This document shows, piece by piece, positions 1 to 8,743 of a stretch of DNA of 64,000 nucleotides (within the stretch, counting starts at the first letter, position 1; each line of letters starts with the position of its first letter). The DNA lies in the NCBI RefSeq assembly GCF_020809045.1, contig NZ_CP078079.1, positions 2,108,001 to 2,172,000 on the forward strand, in the 5' to 3' direction. The translations under genes and the position numbers were made by a program. Origin of the DNA: Pseudarthrobacter sp. L1SW. Lineage in GTDB: Bacteria > Actinomycetota > Actinomycetes > Actinomycetales > Micrococcaceae. The notes under the pieces were generated by a model. That model did no database searches, had not been told where the DNA came from, and saw nothing but the letters and a program-made list of their open reading frames with translations.

Positions 1-1
1 G

Positions 2-1717
2 GCGTTGGCCGCTGCACTGCTCGTCGGCCTGTCCGTGACGCCCGTGCTGGCGCACTTCCTGCTTCCATCCACGACGACAACCCACAAAGAGTTTGCTGCT
101 GTCAACCGCGGGAAGGCGTACTACGAGCGCGCGGTAGGCGGAATCAACCCTCGTAAGGGCGTGGCCCTGGTGTCTGTTGCGGTGGTGGGCGTCCTTGGCA
201 TCGCTGCCGGCTCCCAGCTGACGCAAAACAGGCAACTCGTGCCCACGATGCCCGACCGCACCCTCTTGGTTCAGTGGGACACCATGGCCGGGACCTCCAA
301 CGATGAAGTCCAGCGGATTGCCGCGAAGGCCGCCGACGAGCTTCGGGCCCTTCCGGGGGTCTCCGGGGTCGGTGGGCATGTGGGGCGTGCCATCTCCGCA
401 GACCAGGTGGTGGGCAACAGCTCTGCTGAGCTGTGGGTGTCCATCGACCGGGGGGCCAACTTCGGCGAGACCGAGCGGGCCGTGCGGGACGTGGTCCAGG
501 GCTACCCTGGCATCGCACACAATGTGATGAATTACTCGCAGCAAACCATCGGTGACGTTCGCTCCAGCATGGAACCGGGCTTCGCGGTCCGGGTGTTTGG
601 AACCGAAATGCCGGTGCTGCGCGAAAAAGCAGCGGAAATTCGCCAGGCCCTCCAGAAGATCGATGGGGTGAACAATCCGACCATTAACACCCCGGACATG
701 GTCCCGATGGTGGAGGTCCAGGTCAACCTCGAAGCCGCCCAAAAGGCAGGCATCAAGCCCGGCGACGCAAGGCGCGCCGCTGCGACGCTGATGCAGGGCA
801 TCGTGGTTGGGAACCTCTTTGAACAGCAGAAGGTTTTCGAGGTGGTTCTGCGGGGAGCCGTTGGCGTCCGGGACGACCTGACGAGCATCCGTGAACTGCT
901 TCTCGACACCCCCAACGGCGGCCACGTCCAACTGGGGCAGATCGCCGACGTGCGCATGGTCCCGAATGAAGTCGTCATCCAGCATGATGCCACGTCGCGG
1001 CGCATCGACATTGTCGCCGACATCAGCGGACGCCCGCTGGAAGACATCCAGCGGGACATCCGGGCAGCCATCCAGCAGATCGAGTTCCCGCTCGAGTACC
1101 ACGCCGAGATCCCCACGAAATATGGCGAACTCCAGGCCGCGGATACCCTGGTGCACGGGCTCGGAGCTGCTGCGGCCCTGGCTGTGCTGCTCCTGCTCCA
1201 GACAGCGGTCAGGAGCTGGAAACTGGCGTTCGCCACCTTCCTGGCACTGCCTGCCGCAATGTCCGGAGCAGCGGTGGCGGCATGGTTGGGATCGGCGTCG
1301 CTGTCCTGGCTTTCGCTGACAGCGTTTGCTGCCGTCCTGGCCATCGCCGCACGCAACGCAGCCCTGTTGTCCGCACGCGTCGACGAAATCTGGCGCGAAA
1401 CTGCCGGAGCGTCGCGCACGGACGTGGTCATGCAGGCAGCCCGGGACCGGGTATCACCAGTCCTGAAATCGGCCATCATCACGGTCCTCATCCTGATACC
1501 GCCAGCCTTCCTTGGCGGCACGGTGGGGCAGGCCCTGATAGTACCGATGCTGCTGATCATTGCCGGCGGCCTGGTGACCACCACGCTCGTGGGGCTCTTC
1601 ATCCTCCCGCTGCTCACCCTCTGGTTCGGTCCCCGCACGGAGCCCGAAGAGTGGTCGGAAGTCTACGAATCAGAACAGCCAGTCATGTCAATGCCGGAAA
1701 AGGTGAAAGTATCATGA
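2..1717 (+). CDS. RND-family efflux permease, C-terminal part (cut by window edge)
   Basis: Only about 570 residues of an inner-membrane RND (resistance-nodulation-division) permease are present; the frame is open to the window start, so the N-terminal half lies outside. Visible are the second large extracytoplasmic region (about residues 70–380) and a C-terminal helix bundle with the conserved stretch AIAARNAALLSARVDEI, which parallels IAARNGILLINHCQHLEQ in the complete permease at 2171–5311. The two permeases align through most of this half and look like a tandem pair. The stop overlaps the next start (ATGA). RND pumps use proton motive force to export metals or small molecules; the substrate cannot be told. 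It could belong to the heavy-metal (CusA/CzcA-like) branch, but I see no diagnostic metal residues in this half. Confidence 0.85.
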   Translation, partial: ALAAALLVGLSVTPVLAHFLLPSTTTTHKEFAAVNRGKAYYERAVGGINPRKGVALVSVAVVGVLGIAAGSQLTQNRQLVPTMPDRTLLVQWDTMAGTSNDEVQRIAAKAADELRALPGVSGVGGHVGRAISADQVVGNSSAELWVSIDRGANFGETERAVRDVVQGYPGIAHNVMNYSQQTIGDVRSSMEPGFAVRVFGTEMPVLREKAAEIRQALQKIDGVNNPTINTPDMVPMVEVQVNLEAAQKAGIKPGDARRAAATLMQGIVVGNLFEQQKVFEVVLRGAVGVRDDLTSIRELLLDTPNGGHVQLGQIADVRMVPNEVVIQHDATSRRIDIVADISGRPLEDIQRDIRAAIQQIEFPLEYHAEIPTKYGELQAADTLVHGLGAAAALAVLLLLQTAVRSWKLAFATFLALPAAMSGAAVAAWLGSASLSWLSLTAFAAVLAIAARNAALLSARVDEIWRETAGASRTDVVMQAARDRVSPVLKSAIITVLILIPPAFLGGTVGQALIVPMLLIIAGGLVTTTLVGLFILPLLTLWFGPRTEPEEWSEVYESEQPVMSMPEKVKVS

Positions 1718-2169
1718 CCAGTAAAAGCCTCCTTCGGCGCCTGCCAGTCGCAGCTGCTGTCTGCGCCGCCCTGTTGTCCTCCCTGCCCGCCTGTGCCCAA
1801 ACCACGGCTCAGGCGGAGTCGGCAGCCGAGGCGCCGGCCAAGGTGGAGAAGAATGCCACCACGGGCATCGCACGCATAACGCTCAGCGAACGGGCCATTG
1901 ACCGGCTCGAACTGCTCACGGACACCGTCAAGCCTGCCCCTGAGGGGGGAGGCATTGTCCTCCCTTATGCTGCCCTGCTTTACGACGCCCAGGGGAAGAC
2001 GTGGGTCTATACGAACCCCGAGCCACGGGTGTTTGAGCGACAGGCCGTGACCGTGGCCAAAGTGGAGGCAGGCGTGGTCACGGCCAGCGCGGGCCCAGCG
2101 GTCGGGACCACAGTGGTGACCGTGGCCGCCGCCGAGTTGTTCGGCGCAGAGTTCGTTACGGGCAAGTGA
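1714..2169 (+). CDS. Small lipoprotein resembling the C-terminal domain of an RND membrane-fusion adaptor
   Basis: The protein has 151 residues. It begins with a basic stretch and hydrophobic segment ending in LPAC at about residues 24–27, a lipobox, so it is probably a lipoprotein anchored outside the membrane. The rest (GGIVLPYAALLYDAQGKTWV, then VGTTVVTVAAAELFGAEF) resembles the membrane-proximal and barrel end of HlyD/CusB-type adaptors. The coiled-coil hairpin and lipoyl domain of normal 350–400 residue adaptors are absent. The gene overlaps the first permease by 4 bp and ends one base before the second, so all three are probably translated together. I infer a minimal adaptor for a cell without an outer membrane. 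Start choice: ATG within the ATGA overlap. Confidence 0.75.
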   Translation: MTSKSLLRRLPVAAAVCAALLSSLPACAQTTAQAESAAEAPAKVEKNATTGIARITLSERAIDRLELLTDTVKPAPEGGGIVLPYAALLYDAQGKTWVYTNPEPRVFERQAVTVAKVEAGVVTASAGPAVGTTVVTVAAAELFGAEFVTGK

Positions 2170-2170
2170 T

Positions 2171-5100
2171 ATGCGCCGGATAGTCGCCGCCAGCCTACGC
2201 TTCAGATCCATCGTCATAGCGTTGGCGGCGGCCCTGATGATGGTTGGCGGCGCCCAGCTCAGCAGCGCCTCAGTGGATGTCTTCCCTGAATTCGCGCCGC
2301 CAAAAGTCGAGGTCCAGACAGCATGCCTTGGGCTGACGGCCGCCGAGGTTGAGGAGCTGGTATCGGTCCCCATGGAGGAGGCCTTCAACGGCATTGACGG
2401 TCTCGACCACATGCGGTCGAAATCAGTTCCGCAGCTGTCCTCGATCGTCATGGAGTTCGAGAACGGCACTGACCTGCTGACGGCACGCCAGCTGGTCTCC
2501 GAGCGGATGGCGACAGTTATTCCCACGCTGCCCACATGGGCGGCCCCGCCAGTGATGCTGCAGCCGCTCTCCTCCACCAGCCGGGTGATGAAGATCGGCC
2601 TGTCCTCCGACACCCGGTCCCTGATCGAGATGTCCATGATCTCCTACTGGAACATCAGGGCCCACCTGCTCCGCGTTCCGGGCGTGGCGAACGTGGCAAT
2701 CTGGGGCGAACGCCTCCAGATGCTCCAGGTCCAGGCTGATCCGGCCAGGCTGGCTGCCCACAACGTCAGCCTGGAATCAGTGATGAGTTCAACGGCCAAT
2801 GCGCTGGACGCCGGACTGCTCCAGTACTCCTCCGGTGCGGTGATCGGCACTGGCGGATCCCTGGACACGCCCAGCCAGTCCATCGGGATCCGGCACGTAC
2901 AGCCCATCACCACCCCGGAGGACCTGGCCCAGGTGTCGCTGGAGGACCGGGAGGGGAAACCCCCACTGAAACTGGGCGACGTGGCAAACGTGGTGGAGGA
3001 CCACCAGCAGCTTATTGGTGACGCCGTCATTAACGGCGGTCCCGGACTGATGCTGATCGTGGAGAAGCTGCCTTGGGGCAACACCCTTGAAGTCACGCGC
3101 GGCGTGGAAGAGGCAATGAAGCAGCTCGAACCCGGCTTGACCGGAATCGCCGTGGACACCACCATTTTCCGGCCGGCAACGTTCATTGAGGAATCCCTCA
3201 ATAACCTCGGGGTTGCCCTCCTCCTTGGCTGCCTGCTCGTCATTATGGTGTTGAGCGTCTTCCTCTTCCAGTGGCGGACGGCGCTGGTCAGCGTGCTGGC
3301 CATCCCCTTGTCGCTGGTGGCGGCGGCCCTCGTCCTTTATTGGACGGGCGGCACAGTCAACACGATGGTGCTCGCGGGGCTGGTGATTGCGGTCGGGGTG
3401 GTGGTGGACGACGCCATTATCGACGTCGAAAATATCGTCAGGCGCCTGCGGCACCACCGGGCAACCGGCGGCTCCGAAAGCACCGCGAGAGTCGTGGTCA
3501 ATGCGTCGCTGGAAGTCCGGGGCCCCATCGTTTACGCAACGCTGATCATCGTGGCCGCCACGGTTCCGATCTTCTTCCTTGACGGGCTCACGGGCGCGTT
3601 CTTCCGGCCGCTGGCCACCGCCTACACACTGGCGGTCTTCGCGTCCATGCTCGTGGCGCTGACCGTCACCCCCGCCTTGGCCTACATCTTCCTCCGGAAT
3701 GCCAAGCTGGAGGACAGGGATCCGCCCGTGGTCAGGGTCCTGAAGCGCTGGTACAGCAAGGCGCTCAGGCCAATCGTGCGCCGGCCTGTTCCCGGTTACC
3801 TCTCCTTGGCCGCGTTGGGCGTGGTGGGCATAGTGGCGGCGCCGCTGCTGGGCCAGTCGCTGCTCCCGTCCTTCAAGGAGCGCGATTTCCTGATGCACTG
3901 GCTCACGCAGCCCGGCACGTCCAACGCCGAAGAGGTCCGCGTCAGCCAGCTGGCCTGCAAGGAACTCATGACCATCCAGGGCGTGAACAACTGCGGGTCC
4001 CACACGGGGCAGGCGTTCAACGCCGATGAGGTGGTGGGCGTCTACTTCGGTGAGAACTGGATCAGTGTAGACCCAGGCGTGGACTACGACGCCACGCTGA
4101 AATCCGTGGAGTCGGTGGTTGCAGGCTACCCAGGCATCCAGCGCGACGTGCAGACCTACCTCAAGGAACGCATCCGTGAGGTACTCACCGGAACCGGCTA
4201 TGCCGTCGTCGTCCGTGTCTATGGCGACGACCTTTCAATACTTCGCCAGGAAGCCGACAAGATCAAAGAGATCCTCGGCGGCATTGACGGAGCCATCGGT
4301 GCCAAGGTTGCGCTTCAGGCCAACATTCCGCAGATCGACGTGGAAGTGAACCTGGAGGCAGCCAACCGCTACGGCCTGAAGCCGGGCGACGTCCGTCGCG
4401 CAGCGGCCACCATGGTGGCCGGCGAAGAAGTGGGCGACATCTACCGGGACGGTAAGGCCTACGACGTCCAGGTGTGGAGCCCGCCGGAGGTCCGGACGAG
4501 TGTCACCAGCATAGAGAACCTCGTGCTGGACACGCCGTCGGGGCAGAAGATCCGGCTGGCCGATGTAGCGGCGGTTTCGGTCAAGCCCACGCCCAACGTG
4601 ATTGAGCGTTCCGAGGGATCGAGGCGCATTGATGTCAGCGCCAACGTCAAGGAAGGCGACCTGGCCAAGGTAGTGGAGAAGCTGCAGAACGGCATGGAAT
4701 CAATCCAGTTCCCGGTCGGCTACAGCGCAGTTGTCCTGGGTGAATATGCCGAACGGCAGGCCGCATCCCAGCGCCTGCTGCTGTACTCCATCGTCGCGGT
4801 CATTGTGGTCTACCTTCTGCTGCAGGCTGCTTTCCGGAGTTGGCGGTTGGCCACCCTGGCCATCCTGACCCTGCCGGTGGCGCTCGTGGGCGGGATTATC
4901 GCGGCACACCTCAGCGGTGGAGTCCTGTCCTTGGGTTCCCTGGTCGGCTTCCTCACCCTCATGGGGATCGCGGCCCGCAACGGCATCCTGCTCATCAACC
5001 ATTGCCAGCACCTTGAACAGTTCGAGGGCGTCCCCTTCGGACCGGAGCTGGTGCTCCGCGGGGCTGCAGAGCGGTTGTCGCCGATCCTGATGACCACGCT

Positions 5101-5311
5101 GGCCACCGCGCTGGCCCTGGTGCCGCTCGTGGTGATGGGAAACATCCCCGGCCACGAGATCGAGCATCCCATGGCAGTGGTGATCCTGGGCGGCCTGGTC
5201 ACGTCAACGCTGGTCAACCTGTTCATCGTCCCCTCGCTGTACCTGCGTTTCGCCAAGAATGGCCGCGGACGGCGCAGGACCACCGAACTGCAACCGGCCC
5301 CTGCGGTGTAA
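2171..5311 (+). CDS. RND-family efflux permease, complete (HME/CusA-CzcA-like)
   Basis: 1046 residues, the usual size of an RND permease. The N-terminal helix is followed by an extracytoplasmic porter domain (DVFPEFAPPKVEVQT near residue 36), a central bundle with GVVVDDAIIDVENIVRR (the helix-4 region with two adjacent acidic residues used in proton relay in this superfamily), a second porter domain and a C-terminal bundle with GIAARNGILL. It sits one base after the small adaptor-like lipoprotein and is paralogous to the truncated permease upstream. An inner-membrane proton-driven exporter is well supported; substrate unknown, with metal ions or hydrophobic compounds possible. No regulator for this cluster is visible in the window. 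Confidence 0.9.
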   Translation: MRRIVAASLRFRSIVIALAAALMMVGGAQLSSASVDVFPEFAPPKVEVQTACLGLTAAEVEELVSVPMEEAFNGIDGLDHMRSKSVPQLSSIVMEFENGTDLLTARQLVSERMATVIPTLPTWAAPPVMLQPLSSTSRVMKIGLSSDTRSLIEMSMISYWNIRAHLLRVPGVANVAIWGERLQMLQVQADPARLAAHNVSLESVMSSTANALDAGLLQYSSGAVIGTGGSLDTPSQSIGIRHVQPITTPEDLAQVSLEDREGKPPLKLGDVANVVEDHQQLIGDAVINGGPGLMLIVEKLPWGNTLEVTRGVEEAMKQLEPGLTGIAVDTTIFRPATFIEESLNNLGVALLLGCLLVIMVLSVFLFQWRTALVSVLAIPLSLVAAALVLYWTGGTVNTMVLAGLVIAVGVVVDDAIIDVENIVRRLRHHRATGGSESTARVVVNASLEVRGPIVYATLIIVAATVPIFFLDGLTGAFFRPLATAYTLAVFASMLVALTVTPALAYIFLRNAKLEDRDPPVVRVLKRWYSKALRPIVRRPVPGYLSLAALGVVGIVAAPLLGQSLLPSFKERDFLMHWLTQPGTSNAEEVRVSQLACKELMTIQGVNNCGSHTGQAFNADEVVGVYFGENWISVDPGVDYDATLKSVESVVAGYPGIQRDVQTYLKERIREVLTGTGYAVVVRVYGDDLSILRQEADKIKEILGGIDGAIGAKVALQANIPQIDVEVNLEAANRYGLKPGDVRRAAATMVAGEEVGDIYRDGKAYDVQVWSPPEVRTSVTSIENLVLDTPSGQKIRLADVAAVSVKPTPNVIERSEGSRRIDVSANVKEGDLAKVVEKLQNGMESIQFPVGYSAVVLGEYAERQAASQRLLLYSIVAVIVVYLLLQAAFRSWRLATLAILTLPVALVGGIIAAHLSGGVLSLGSLVGFLTLMGIAARNGILLINHCQHLEQFEGVPFGPELVLRGAAERLSPILMTTLATALALVPLVVMGNIPGHEIEHPMAVVILGGLVTSTLVNLFIVPSLYLRFAKNGRGRRRTTELQPAPAV

Positions 5312-5342
5312 TCCGTTTCCAACCAGCATGAAAGGCACTGAG

Positions 5343-6239
5343 ATGACGCTTCTGGCACGCCGGCTCACAGCATACGGGTCCGCGCTGCTGCTGGCCTTCG
5401 GGACGCTGACAGTGATGTCAGCACCATCAACGGCGGCAGCGCCGGCCGAAGAGCTCTGTGGTCCGGGGTCTGCGATCAATTTCGACCGGTCCGCTTTCCC
5501 GGAATCTCCGCGGATCGACAACAAGTGGTTCCCGCTCAAGCCGGGCATGCAGTACACCACACTGGGCACCGTGACCTCCGCTGACGGCGTCCACGAGCAC
5601 AAGGTGGTCCACACGGTCACCGGACTGACGAAGGTGATCGACGGCGTCACCACCCGCGTGATGTGGGACCGTGACTATGCGGACGGCGAACTGGTCGAAT
5701 CCGAACTCGCCTTCTTCGCGCAGACCCGCGGTGGGACTGTCTGGCTGTTCGGCGAATACCCGGAGGAATACGAAAACGGCGAGTTCGTGGGTGCCCCGAG
5801 CACCTTCATCAGCGGACTGGCCAAGGCGCAGGCGGGCATCGCCATGCCCGCGAGGCCCAAGACCGACACGCCGTCCTACGTCCAGGCATACGCACCCAAG
5901 GTCGATTTCCTCGACTGCGGGACGGTGTTCCAGAAAAACCAGGAAGTCTGCGTCCCCACCGGATGCTACGACGACGTCCTGGTGATCGACGAATACAACC
6001 CCCTGGAACCGCCTGAGGCCGGACACCAGCAGAAGTTCTATTCAGCCGGAACAGGGCTGATAAAAGTGACTGCCGTGGGAGGTGCGGACCAGGAGTTCAT
6101 GGATCTGGTCAAAGTGCGGAGACTGAATGCCGAGCAGTTCGCGGCCGTCAACGAGCAGGCACTGGAACTGGACGAACGGGGCTATGAGGTCAGCCGGAGC
6201 GTCTACGCCAAGACGCCGCGGGCCGAACTCGACGACTGA
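5343..6239 (+). CDS. Secreted protein of unknown function
   Basis: 298 residues with a clear Sec signal peptide: basic start, hydrophobic core (GSALLLAFGTLTVMS) and a likely cleavage in the APSTAAAPAEE region. The mature part looks like an extracellular beta-rich domain, with NKWFPLKPGMQYTTLGTV near its start, alternating acidic and aromatic strands (WDRDYADGELVESELAFFAQ, WLFGEYPEEY) and four cysteines that could form disulfides. It resembles a widespread family of uncharacterised secreted proteins; I do not assign a function. The ATG at 5343 has AAAGG 7–8 bases upstream and is preferred to the ATG at 5328. It lies 31 bp after the RND permease, so it may be co-transcribed and work outside the cell with the pump. 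Confidence 0.8.
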   Translation: MTLLARRLTAYGSALLLAFGTLTVMSAPSTAAAPAEELCGPGSAINFDRSAFPESPRIDNKWFPLKPGMQYTTLGTVTSADGVHEHKVVHTVTGLTKVIDGVTTRVMWDRDYADGELVESELAFFAQTRGGTVWLFGEYPEEYENGEFVGAPSTFISGLAKAQAGIAMPARPKTDTPSYVQAYAPKVDFLDCGTVFQKNQEVCVPTGCYDDVLVIDEYNPLEPPEAGHQQKFYSAGTGLIKVTAVGGADQEFMDLVKVRRLNAEQFAAVNEQALELDERGYEVSRSVYAKTPRAELDD

Positions 6240-6281
6240 GGTAAAGCACACGTCCCTCGCCGGTACATGAAGCGGGGATAC

Positions 6282-6319
6282 AAAGAAGGAGGGCGGCACC
6301 CCTGCCGCCCTCCTTCTTT
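6282..6319. terminator. Strong bidirectional terminator
   Basis: A perfect 17-bp stem with a 4-base loop (left arm 6282–6298, right arm 6303–6319) starts with AAAG and ends with CTTT, so both strands have an A-rich entry and a T-rich exit. It lies between the convergent secreted-protein gene and glpK and can end transcription of both. Confidence 0.9.
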
Positions 6320-6345
6320 ACTGTCCGGTCTCCGGTAACGGCGTC

Positions 6346-7860
6346 TTAGCGCACGTCCTCGTCAACCCAGTCCATGGACTTGGTGACGGCCTTCTTCCAG
6401 AGCCTCATCTGGCGGTCCTGCTCCGCCTGGTCCAGCTGCGGTTCCCAGCGCTTGTCCTCGGACCAGTTGGCCGAGCACTCCCCCAGGTCCTTCCAGAAAC
6501 CTACCGCAAGCCCGGCCGCATAGGCCGCACCCAGGGCGGTGGTTTCCACGACCTTTGGCCGGATGACGGGGACGCCCAGGATGTCCGCCTGGAACTGCAT
6601 CAGCGCGTCGTTGGCCACCATGCCGCCGTCGACTTTCAGCTCGGTCAGCGGAACGCCGGAGTCCGCATTGACGGCGTCCAGCACTTCCCGCGTCTGGAAG
6701 GCGGTGGCCTCCAGCGCGGCGCGGGCGATGTGGTTCCGGTTCACGAACCTGGTCAGCCCCACGATGGCGCCGCGGGCATCCGACCGCCAGTAGGGCGCGA
6801 AGAGGCCGGAGAAGGCCGGAACGATATACACGCCGCCGTTGTCCTTCACGGACGCCGCCAGCGTTTCCACCTCGGGTGCGCTGCTGATCATGCCCAGGTT
6901 GTCACGCAGCCACTGGATGAGCGAGCCGGTGACGGCGATGGAACCTTCCAGGGCGTAGTGCGGCGCCGCGTCGCCGAGCTTGTAGCCCACGGTGGTGAGC
7001 AGCCCGTTCTTGGAGTGGACGATCTCCTCACCGGTGTTGAAGATCAGGAAGCAGCCGGTGCCATACGTGTTCTTGGCCTCCCCCGCCTCGAAGGCCGCCT
7101 GGCCGAACGTGGCGGCCTGCTGGTCACCGAGGATGCCGGCTACGGGCACCTCGCGCAGGAGCTGGGAGGTGTGCACGGTGCCGTACACCTCCGAGGAGGA
7201 CTTGATCTCTGGCATCATGGTCCGGGGAACACCAAAGATGCCAAGGATCTCGTCGTCCCACTGAAGGGTTTCCAGGTCCATGAACAGCGTGCGGGATGCG
7301 TTGGTGACATCCGTGACATGGGCTCCGCCGTCCACGCCGCCGGTCAGGTTCCACAGGACCCAGGAATCGGTGTTGCCGAACACCAGGTCACCGGCTTCGG
7401 CCCTGGCGCGGGCGCCGTCCACGTTATCGAGGATCCATTTGATCTTGGTCCCGGAGAAGTACGTGGCCAGCGGAAGGCCCACTTTTTGCTTGAAGCGGTC
7501 CGGCCCGCCGTCCCTGGCAAACTCGTCCACGATGTCCTGCGTGCGGGTGTCCTGCCAGACAATGGCGTTGTAGACGGCCTCACCGGTGGTCTTGTCCCAC
7601 ACGACGGCCGTCTCGCGCTGGTTGGTGATTCCGACGGCGGCAATGTCGTGCCTCGTCAGGTTCGCCTTCGAGAGGGCGGAAGCAATGACCTCACGGGTGT
7701 TGTTCCAGATTTCGGCAGGGTTGTGCTCCACCCAGCCGGCCTTCGGGAAGATCTGTTCGTGTTCCATCTGCCCGGAGGACACGATGCTCCCGCTGTGATC
7801 GAAGATGATGGCACGGGTGCTGGTGGTTCCCTGGTCGATGGCGATTACATACTGGTTCAT
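6346..7860 (-). CDS. glpK: Glycerol kinase
   Basis: Phosphorylates glycerol to sn-glycerol 3-phosphate with ATP in the cytoplasm. The 504 residues match the family length. The FGGY-kinase N-terminus carries [15 protein letters not shown] (phosphate-binding motif), followed by [10 protein letters not shown] and [19 protein letters not shown], and the C-terminal domain has the ATP-binding [20 protein letters not shown]. It is the last gene of the run glpD–glpF–glpK and starts 44 bp after glpF, suggesting co-transcription with the uptake channel. Glycerol taken up by GlpF is trapped by this enzyme and oxidised by GlpD. Confidence 0.97.
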   Translation of the reverse strand: MNQYVIAIDQGTTSTRAIIFDHSGSIVSSGQMEHEQIFPKAGWVEHNPAEIWNNTREVIASALSKANLTRHDIAAVGITNQRETAVVWDKTTGEAVYNAIVWQDTRTQDIVDEFARDGGPDRFKQKVGLPLATYFSGTKIKWILDNVDGARARAEAGDLVFGNTDSWVLWNLTGGVDGGAHVTDVTNASRTLFMDLETLQWDDEILGIFGVPRTMMPEIKSSSEVYGTVHTSQLLREVPVAGILGDQQAATFGQAAFEAGEAKNTYGTGCFLIFNTGEEIVHSKNGLLTTVGYKLGDAAPHYALEGSIAVTGSLIQWLRDNLGMISSAPEVETLAASVKDNGGVYIVPAFSGLFAPYWRSDARGAIVGLTRFVNRNHIARAALEATAFQTREVLDAVNADSGVPLTELKVDGGMVANDALMQFQADILGVPVIRPKVVETTALGAAYAAGLAVGFWKDLGECSANWSEDKRWEPQLDQAEQDRQMRLWKKAVTKSMDWVDEDVR

Positions 7861-7904
7861 GGTTGACGTCCTTGTCTGTAGTGGATTGGTGAGCAGTGGT
7901 GGGG

Positions 7905-8654
7905 TCAGGAGGCTGCGGTAACGATGATGGGGGCAACCCGGGCGACGAGGCCGCCCAGGGCGCCGCCGACCAGCGGGCCTACCACCGGAATCCAGGAGTA
8001 GCCCCAGTCACTCGAGCCCTTGCCCTTGATGGGCAGCAGGGCATGGGCAATGCGGGGACCGAGGTCGCGCGCGGGGTTGATGGCGTAACCGGTGGGGCCG
8101 CCCAGGGAGACGCCGATGCCGACGACGAGCAGCGCGACGGCCAGCGGGCCCAGCCCCGAGGGGGTCCCGCCCAAGGTGAGGATGACGAACACCAGGACAA
8201 AGGTGCCGATGATCTCAGTGGCCAGGTTCCAGGGGGTGGAGCGGATAGCCGGCCCGGTGGAGAAGACGCCGAGCTTGCTGGCAACTTCCTCTTCCGCGTC
8301 AAAGTGCTGCTTGTAGGCGAGCCAGCAGACCACCGCTCCAAGGAAGGCGCCGAGCATTTCGCCGCCGAAGTAGGTCAGGGTGGAGGCGACGTCGATCGGA
8401 ACGTCAGGTGCATAGGGACGCTTGCCTTCGATCAGCAGACCCAGGGTCACGGCCGGATTCAGGTGCGCCCCGGACTTTGCGGCCACGAAGACGCCCGCGA
8501 AGACAGCGATGCCCCATCCCCAGGTGACCATCAGGAATCCGCCGCTGTTGCCCTTTGTCCCCCTCAGCGCAACGTTGGCGACGACGCCGCAACCCAGCAG
8601 GGTCAGCATCGCCGTTCCGAATACTTCGGAAAGGAAAACTATTCCAAGAGACAT
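7905..8654 (-). CDS. glpF: Glycerol uptake facilitator (aquaglyceroporin)
   Basis: 249 residues, six predicted membrane helices plus the two half-helices of the MIP family. Both pore motifs are intact: HLNPAVTLG in the first half and [10 protein letters not shown] in the second; the Asp after the second NPAR is typical of glycerol-conducting members rather than water-only aquaporins. It allows passive entry of glycerol, which GlpK then phosphorylates. A good Shine-Dalgarno sequence (AAAGGAG) precedes the ATG. Two hairpins lie between it and glpD upstream. Confidence 0.95.
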   Translation of the reverse strand: MSLGIVFLSEVFGTAMLTLLGCGVVANVALRGTKGNSGGFLMVTWGWGIAVFAGVFVAAKSGAHLNPAVTLGLLIEGKRPYAPDVPIDVASTLTYFGGEMLGAFLGAVVCWLAYKQHFDAEEEVASKLGVFSTGPAIRSTPWNLATEIIGTFVLVFVILTLGGTPSGLGPLAVALLVVGIGVSLGGPTGYAINPARDLGPRIAHALLPIKGKGSSDWGYSWIPVVGPLVGGALGGLVARVAPIIVTAAS

Positions 8655-8680
8655 CTTTGACTCCTTTTATTTTTGATGGA

Positions 8681-8731
8681 GGTCCTTCGCGGGTTGAAGG
8701 ACCGTGGGCCGGGGCGCGGTCCGCCCCGGCC
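8681..8731. promoter_or_regulatory. Two adjacent hairpins between glpD and glpF
   Basis: Two perfect inverted repeats lie back to back: 8681–8688/8696–8703 (8-bp arms, 7-base loop) and 8707–8716/8722–8731 (10-bp GC-only arms, 5-base loop). They follow the glpD stop and precede the glpF ribosome-binding site on the minus strand. No T-run follows either stem, so this may be a partial terminator, an mRNA processing or stability element that separates glpD and glpFK output, or a protein-binding site. Confidence 0.55.
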
Positions 8732-8743
8732 GGCAGCCGGGCC

